The position numbers and the translations under genes were made by a program. The notes under the pieces are model-generated. The model did no database searches. It had not been told where the DNA came from and was given only the letters and a program-made list of their open reading frames with translations. A DNA stretch of 19,024 nt, taken from assembly GCA_016763335.1 (NCBI GenBank), contig JAESUD010000347.1:1-19024 (forward strand). Reading direction: 5' to 3'. The stretch comes from Emcibacteraceae bacterium (GTDB lineage: Bacteria; Pseudomonadota; Alphaproteobacteria; Sphingomonadales; Emcibacteraceae). Position 1 is the stretch's first letter; each line of letters opens with the position of its first letter. Below are positions 15,726-19,024 of this stretch, piece by piece.

Positions 15726-16322
15726 TTATTGTTCACGCATTCTGGCTACATATCGTGCCAAAATGTCAATTTCAACATTCACACGGTCACCCACGGCGAG
15801 AGTAGAGAATGTTGTTTTTTCCTGGGTATGGGGAATGATATTAATGCAAAATAATGTACGGTCAGCCTCGTCAGTAACATCATTGACCGTTAAGGAGGCA
15901 CCGTTAATGGTTACAGAGCATTTTTCAGCAACATATGATTTTAAATTATTAGGAAGTGTAAAAGTAAATTTCTTACTGTCGCCTTCTTGCTCAACAGAAA
16001 TAACTTCACCAACCCCGTCCACATGTCCGGTAACAAGATGACCACCAAGTTCCTCGCCGACTTTAAGCGCACGTTCAAGGTTCACCCTTGTTCCAGCTTT
16101 CCATTCACCAAGGATTGTACAGGATAAGGTTTCACCGGAAACATCAACGCCGAACCAGTCATCCCCCTTATCAACGACCGTAAGGCAAACACCGGAACAG
16201 GCAATTGAGGCCCCAAAATCGATGGTCGATGTATCATAAACCGTGCTTATGACAATACGCGTATCGCCATTGTTTTTAAGCTCGGTGACTTCACCAATAT
16301 CGGTAATAATTCCTGTAAACAT
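15726..16322 (-). CDS. ribE: Riboflavin synthase alpha subunit
   Basis: A 198-residue riboflavin synthase, which dismutates two molecules of 6,7-dimethyl-8-ribityllumazine into riboflavin. Two lumazine-binding repeats are visible: MFTGIITDIGEV with SGVCLTVVDKGDDWFGVDVS in the first, and GGHLVTGHVDGVGEV with VTINGASLTVNDV in the second. The start at 16322 (MFTGII) is the family start; the longer frame to 16388 lies inside ribD. It begins seven bases after the ribD stop with AGG just before the ATG. The gene is also called ribC in some species. Confidence 0.96.
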   Translation of the reverse strand: MFTGIITDIGEVTELKNNGDTRIVISTVYDTSTIDFGASIACSGVCLTVVDKGDDWFGVDVSGETLSCTILGEWKAGTRVNLERALKVGEELGGHLVTGHVDGVGEVISVEQEGDSKKFTFTLPNNLKSYVAEKCSVTINGASLTVNDVTDEADRTLFCINIIPHTQEKTTFSTLAVGDRVNVEIDILARYVARMREQ

Positions 16323-16329
16323 CTTATAC

Positions 16330-17448
16330 CTAGCGTAGTATTTCAAATTCCTGCCAATGATCTGGCCCAGTCGATCCTTCATCCACAAGGGATAATTCTA
16401 AATGGTTTTCCAGCTCATTATAAGCAATATCATATAGCGCATTCACGCCTTTTTCGCCAATTAAATCGTCAGATTTAAACCATAGCAGACGGTCTACCAG
16501 ACTTGCCTTAATCAGGGAAGCATTAAGTTGTGCTCCGCCTTCAGATAATAGCCTTGTGATCCCTTCCCTCACTAGCGTTTTCATAACCTGGTGAAGATTG
16601 ACGCGGTTTTGGTCATCACGCTCCAGACAAAAAACTCTCGCCCCCGCTTTTTCAAGCATGGCATATTTCTGTTCATTAAAGCTTGAAGTCATAATCCACA
16701 AAGGAATATCTTTTGCCGTTTTACAAAGTTTGCTTTCAGCTTTTATCCTAAGTTCTGTATCAACAACAACTCTTATTGGCGAACGATCTTCAAGTCCGTC
16801 TACCCGGCAATCAAGCATAGGATCATCAATAAGAGCAGTGCCAATCCCGACCATAATTGCATCATGATTAGCGCGGTATAAATGGCCCCGTCTTCTTGAT
16901 TGTTGGCTTGTGACCCAATTCTTATTGCCTTTATTTTTGGCAATTTTTCCGTCTTTTGAACTGGCAATTTTTATCGTAACAAGTGGGCTTTTTTGACTTA
17001 ATTTTTGGAAAAAACCTTGATGGATAAAATCAGCTTCTTTTTTACAAAGACCAAGCTCAACTATAATCCCTGCCTTCTCAAGTATTTTGATACCATCGCC
17101 ACTTACTCTTGGGTCAGGATCAGTTGTGGCAATGATTACTTTTGATAGTTTTGCATTTACCAATGCTTCTGCACAAGGTGGTGTTTTACCAAAATGCGAA
17201 CAAGGCTCCAACGTTACATAAGCCGTTGAATTTTCAGCATTTCCTGCATTTTTAAGGGCAATGGTTTCCGCGTGGGGGCGACCGCCTGCCGCAGTCCAAC
17301 CACGGCCAATAATATGCCCCGACTTAACAATGACACACCCTACGGACGGGTTCGGCGATACAGTACCGTGACCACGCCGCGACAGATCAAGTGCCATTTT
17401 CATATAGGCCTTATCATCTTCACTAAATGTCGGGTTAGTTTCCATCAT
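16330..17448 (-). CDS. ribD: Bifunctional pyrimidine deaminase/reductase RibD
   Basis: A 372-residue enzyme with an N-terminal zinc deaminase (about 10-150) and a C-terminal reductase (about 155-370) that catalyse the second and third riboflavin steps. The deaminase motifs are HAE (59-61) and [11 protein letters not shown] (82-92), giving the His-Cys-Cys zinc site and catalytic Glu. The reductase region shows [35 protein letters not shown] and [14 protein letters not shown]. Two adjacent ATGs (17448 and 17445) can serve as start; both lie within the end of nrdR (14-base overlap), so translation is coupled. Confidence 0.96.
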   Translation of the reverse strand: MMETNPTFSEDDKAYMKMALDLSRRGHGTVSPNPSVGCVIVKSGHIIGRGWTAAGGRPHAETIALKNAGNAENSTAYVTLEPCSHFGKTPPCAEALVNAKLSKVIIATTDPDPRVSGDGIKILEKAGIIVELGLCKKEADFIHQGFFQKLSQKSPLVTIKIASSKDGKIAKNKGNKNWVTSQQSRRRGHLYRANHDAIMVGIGTALIDDPMLDCRVDGLEDRSPIRVVVDTELRIKAESKLCKTAKDIPLWIMTSSFNEQKYAMLEKAGARVFCLERDDQNRVNLHQVMKTLVREGITRLLSEGGAQLNASLIKASLVDRLLWFKSDDLIGEKGVNALYDIAYNELENHLELSLVDEGSTGPDHWQEFEILR

Positions 17449-17896
17449 TATCAGCTATCTCGCTGACGAAATCTTCAAAATCACTGGCTTCACGGAAGTT
17501 TTTATAAACCGAGGCAAAACGGACATAAGCAACCGTATCGAGCTGCTTTAATCCTTCCATGATTAATTTGCCGATACTTTCCGATGGTATTTCATTCTCG
17601 CCCATACTTTCAAGCTGTCGAACTATTCCGCTTATCATGCGTTCAACCTGATCTTGTTCAACCGGACGTTTGCGGATTGCCATCTGAACCGAACGTTCAA
17701 GTTTCTCACGCTCGAATGATACTTTTTTACCGGACGTTTTAAGAACCGTCAGCTCACGAAGCTGCACGCGCTCGAACGTGGTGAACCGCGCCCCGCAACC
17801 GCCGCAAGAACGGCGGCGCCGTATCGCTGAATTATCCTCTGTCGGACGACTGTCCTTAACCTGAGTATCTTCATTTCCGCAAAATGGGCACCGCAT
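17435..17896 (-). CDS. nrdR: Transcriptional repressor NrdR
   Basis: A 153-residue repressor of ribonucleotide reductase genes. It has an N-terminal four-cysteine zinc ribbon, [20 protein letters not shown] and [20 protein letters not shown], followed by the ATP-cone (about 49-139) that senses d[26 protein letters not shown] and [13 protein letters not shown]. The length is standard. It follows glyA by 16 bases and overlaps ribD, the common glyA-nrdR-rib arrangement of alphaproteobacteria. No NrdR box is expected or seen within this array; its targets lie elsewhere. Confidence 0.97.
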   Translation of the reverse strand: MRCPFCGNEDTQVKDSRPTEDNSAIRRRRSCGGCGARFTTFERVQLRELTVLKTSGKKVSFEREKLERSVQMAIRKRPVEQDQVERMISGIVRQLESMGENEIPSESIGKLIMEGLKQLDTVAYVRFASVYKNFREASDFEDFVSEIADNDGN

Positions 17897-17912
17897 GTTT
17901 TATCCTTTTATC

Positions 17913-19024
17913 TTAATAAATCGGGAATTTAGCACATAATGCGATTACTTTTTCCCGAACAGACGCCTCAACGGCACTGTTATCTTCAGGATTCTTGACT
18001 AAGCCGTCAAGAATTTCCAGTATATAATCACCTACCGCTTCAAATTCTGCCTCGCCAAACCCACGTGTGGTTCCCGCTGGTGTGCCAACACGAATACCAG
18101 AAGTAATCATCGCTTTTTCCGGATCAAAAGGCACGCCATTTTTGTTACAAGTAATATTCGCCCGACCCAGTGATGCATCCGCCGCTTTACCTGTAAGGTT
18201 TTTTGGACGAAGATCAACAAGGATTAAATGAGTATCCGTTCCGCCAGAAACAATATCGCAACCCCCCGCTTTTAATCGTTCGGCCAGTGCATGAGCATTT
18301 TTCTTAACCTGCAATGTATATTCTTTAAATTCCGGCGTTAACGCTTCACCAAGCGCAACGGCCTTAGCGGCAATAACATGCATAAGCGGCCCACCTTGAA
18401 GACCAGGAAATACAGCACTATTGAATTTTTTAGCAAGATCAGGATCATTTGTCAGGATCATACCACCGCGCGGACCGCGAAGAGTTTTATGATTGGTTGT
18501 TGTCACCACATGAGCATGGGGAAGCGGGCTTGGATGATGCCCACCGGCAACAAGACCAGCAAAATGGGCCATATCCACCAGCAAATATGCCCCGACGCTA
18601 TCAGCGATTTTACGCATACGGGCAAAATCAATTTCGCGCGGGTAAGCAGAACCACCAGCAATGATCACCTTTGGTTTATGCTCATTCGCCAATCTTTCAA
18701 TTTGCTCAAAATCCATTAAATGTGTATCGGGACACACGCCATATTGAATGGCATTAAACCATTTTCCAGACTGCGCAGGCGGCGCACCGTGGGTAAGGTG
18801 ACCACCGGCATCAAGTGACATACCAAGGATCGTATCACCCGGCTTGGTTAGGGCAAGCATAACCGCCCCATTTGCCTGTGCCCCGGAATGCGGTTGCACA
18901 TTGACAAATTCGCAGTCAAATAATTCTTTTGCCCGTTCAATGGCTAAACTTTCAGCAATATCAACATATTCACAGCCGCCATAATAACGCCGTCCGGGAT
19001 AACCTTCAGCGTATTTATTGGTCA
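17913..19024 (-). CDS. glyA: Serine hydroxymethyltransferase, 5' end outside the window
   Basis: At least 370 codons of the PLP enzyme that interconverts serine and glycine with tetrahydrofolate, the main source of one-carbon units. The frame is open to the right edge, entering as [20 protein letters not shown], so the first 50 or so residues are missing. Visible motifs are [33 protein letters not shown] and [14 protein letters not shown] with the PLP-binding Lys. The C-terminus ([18 protein letters not shown], then [13 protein letters not shown]) is intact. It heads the nrdR-rib-nusB-thiL array as far as the window shows. Confidence 0.97.
   Translation of the reverse strand, partial: TNKYAEGYPGRRYYGGCEYVDIAESLAIERAKELFDCEFVNVQPHSGAQANGAVMLALTKPGDTILGMSLDAGGHLTHGAPPAQSGKWFNAIQYGVCPDTHLMDFEQIERLANEHKPKVIIAGGSAYPREIDFARMRKIADSVGAYLLVDMAHFAGLVAGGHHPSPLPHAHVVTTTNHKTLRGPRGGMILTNDPDLAKKFNSAVFPGLQGGPLMHVIAAKAVALGEALTPEFKEYTLQVKKNAHALAERLKAGGCDIVSGGTDTHLILVDLRPKNLTGKAADASLGRANITCNKNGVPFDPEKAMITSGIRVGTPAGTTRGFGEAEFEAVGDYILEILDGLVKNPEDNSAVEASVREKVIALCAKFPIY

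Noticed and set aside
15692..17912. FMN riboswitch in the riboflavin genes
   Set aside because: All gaps between glyA and ribH are at most about 35 bases or overlaps; there is no room for the aptamer. A leader ahead of glyA would be outside the window.

Overview
The window is about 19 kb of moderately AT-rich chromosome from an alphaproteobacterium. The evidence is a ubiquinol-cytochrome c chaperone next to a DUF177 (YceD) gene and plsX-fabH-ihfA-merR, a glyA-nrdR-ribD-ribE-ribBA-ribH-nusB-thiL run, and a RibBA whose GTP cyclohydrolase II half has decayed. The order or genus cannot be named from this sequence alone.

Left end (1-2303, + strand): the 3' end of a bufferin-type precursor gene (DUF2282), then a DUF692 maturase, its DUF2063-type partner and a DoxX membrane protein, closed by a strong bidirectional terminator. 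This matches the bufABCD copper-buffering RiPP operon.

Accessory pair (2308-5577, - strand): a FemAB/BioF2-like GNAT acyltransferase and an asparagine-synthetase-like enzyme that lacks the glutaminase cysteine. Each has upstream an identical 18-bp sequence at the -35 position of a -10-like hexamer, so they look co-regulated from separate promoters. A tRNA-Pro(GGG) with encoded CCA borders the pair. This is the least explained part of the window.

Middle (5661-12157): a small secreted protein of unknown function (+), a YegS-type lipid kinase (-), then a conserved - strand block merR, ihfA, fabH, plsX, DUF177 and the cytochrome bc1 assembly chaperone, with bamE divergent (+). Fatty acid and phospholipid initiation (PlsX, FabH) sit with the DNA-bending protein IHF-alpha. 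No rpmF lies between DUF177 and plsX.

Right end (12154-19024, - strand): one tightly packed array read from glyA (its 5' end lies beyond the window) through nrdR, ribD, ribE, ribBA, ribH, nusB, thiL and a FliL-like membrane protein. Overlaps and gaps are a few bases to about 35 bases, consistent with one transcription unit for riboflavin synthesis, one-carbon supply, thiamine diphosphate formation and rRNA antitermination. thiL appears to start at a CTG codon just behind the nusB stop, in the same reading frame. bamE and the FliL-like gene converge with overlapping stop codons.
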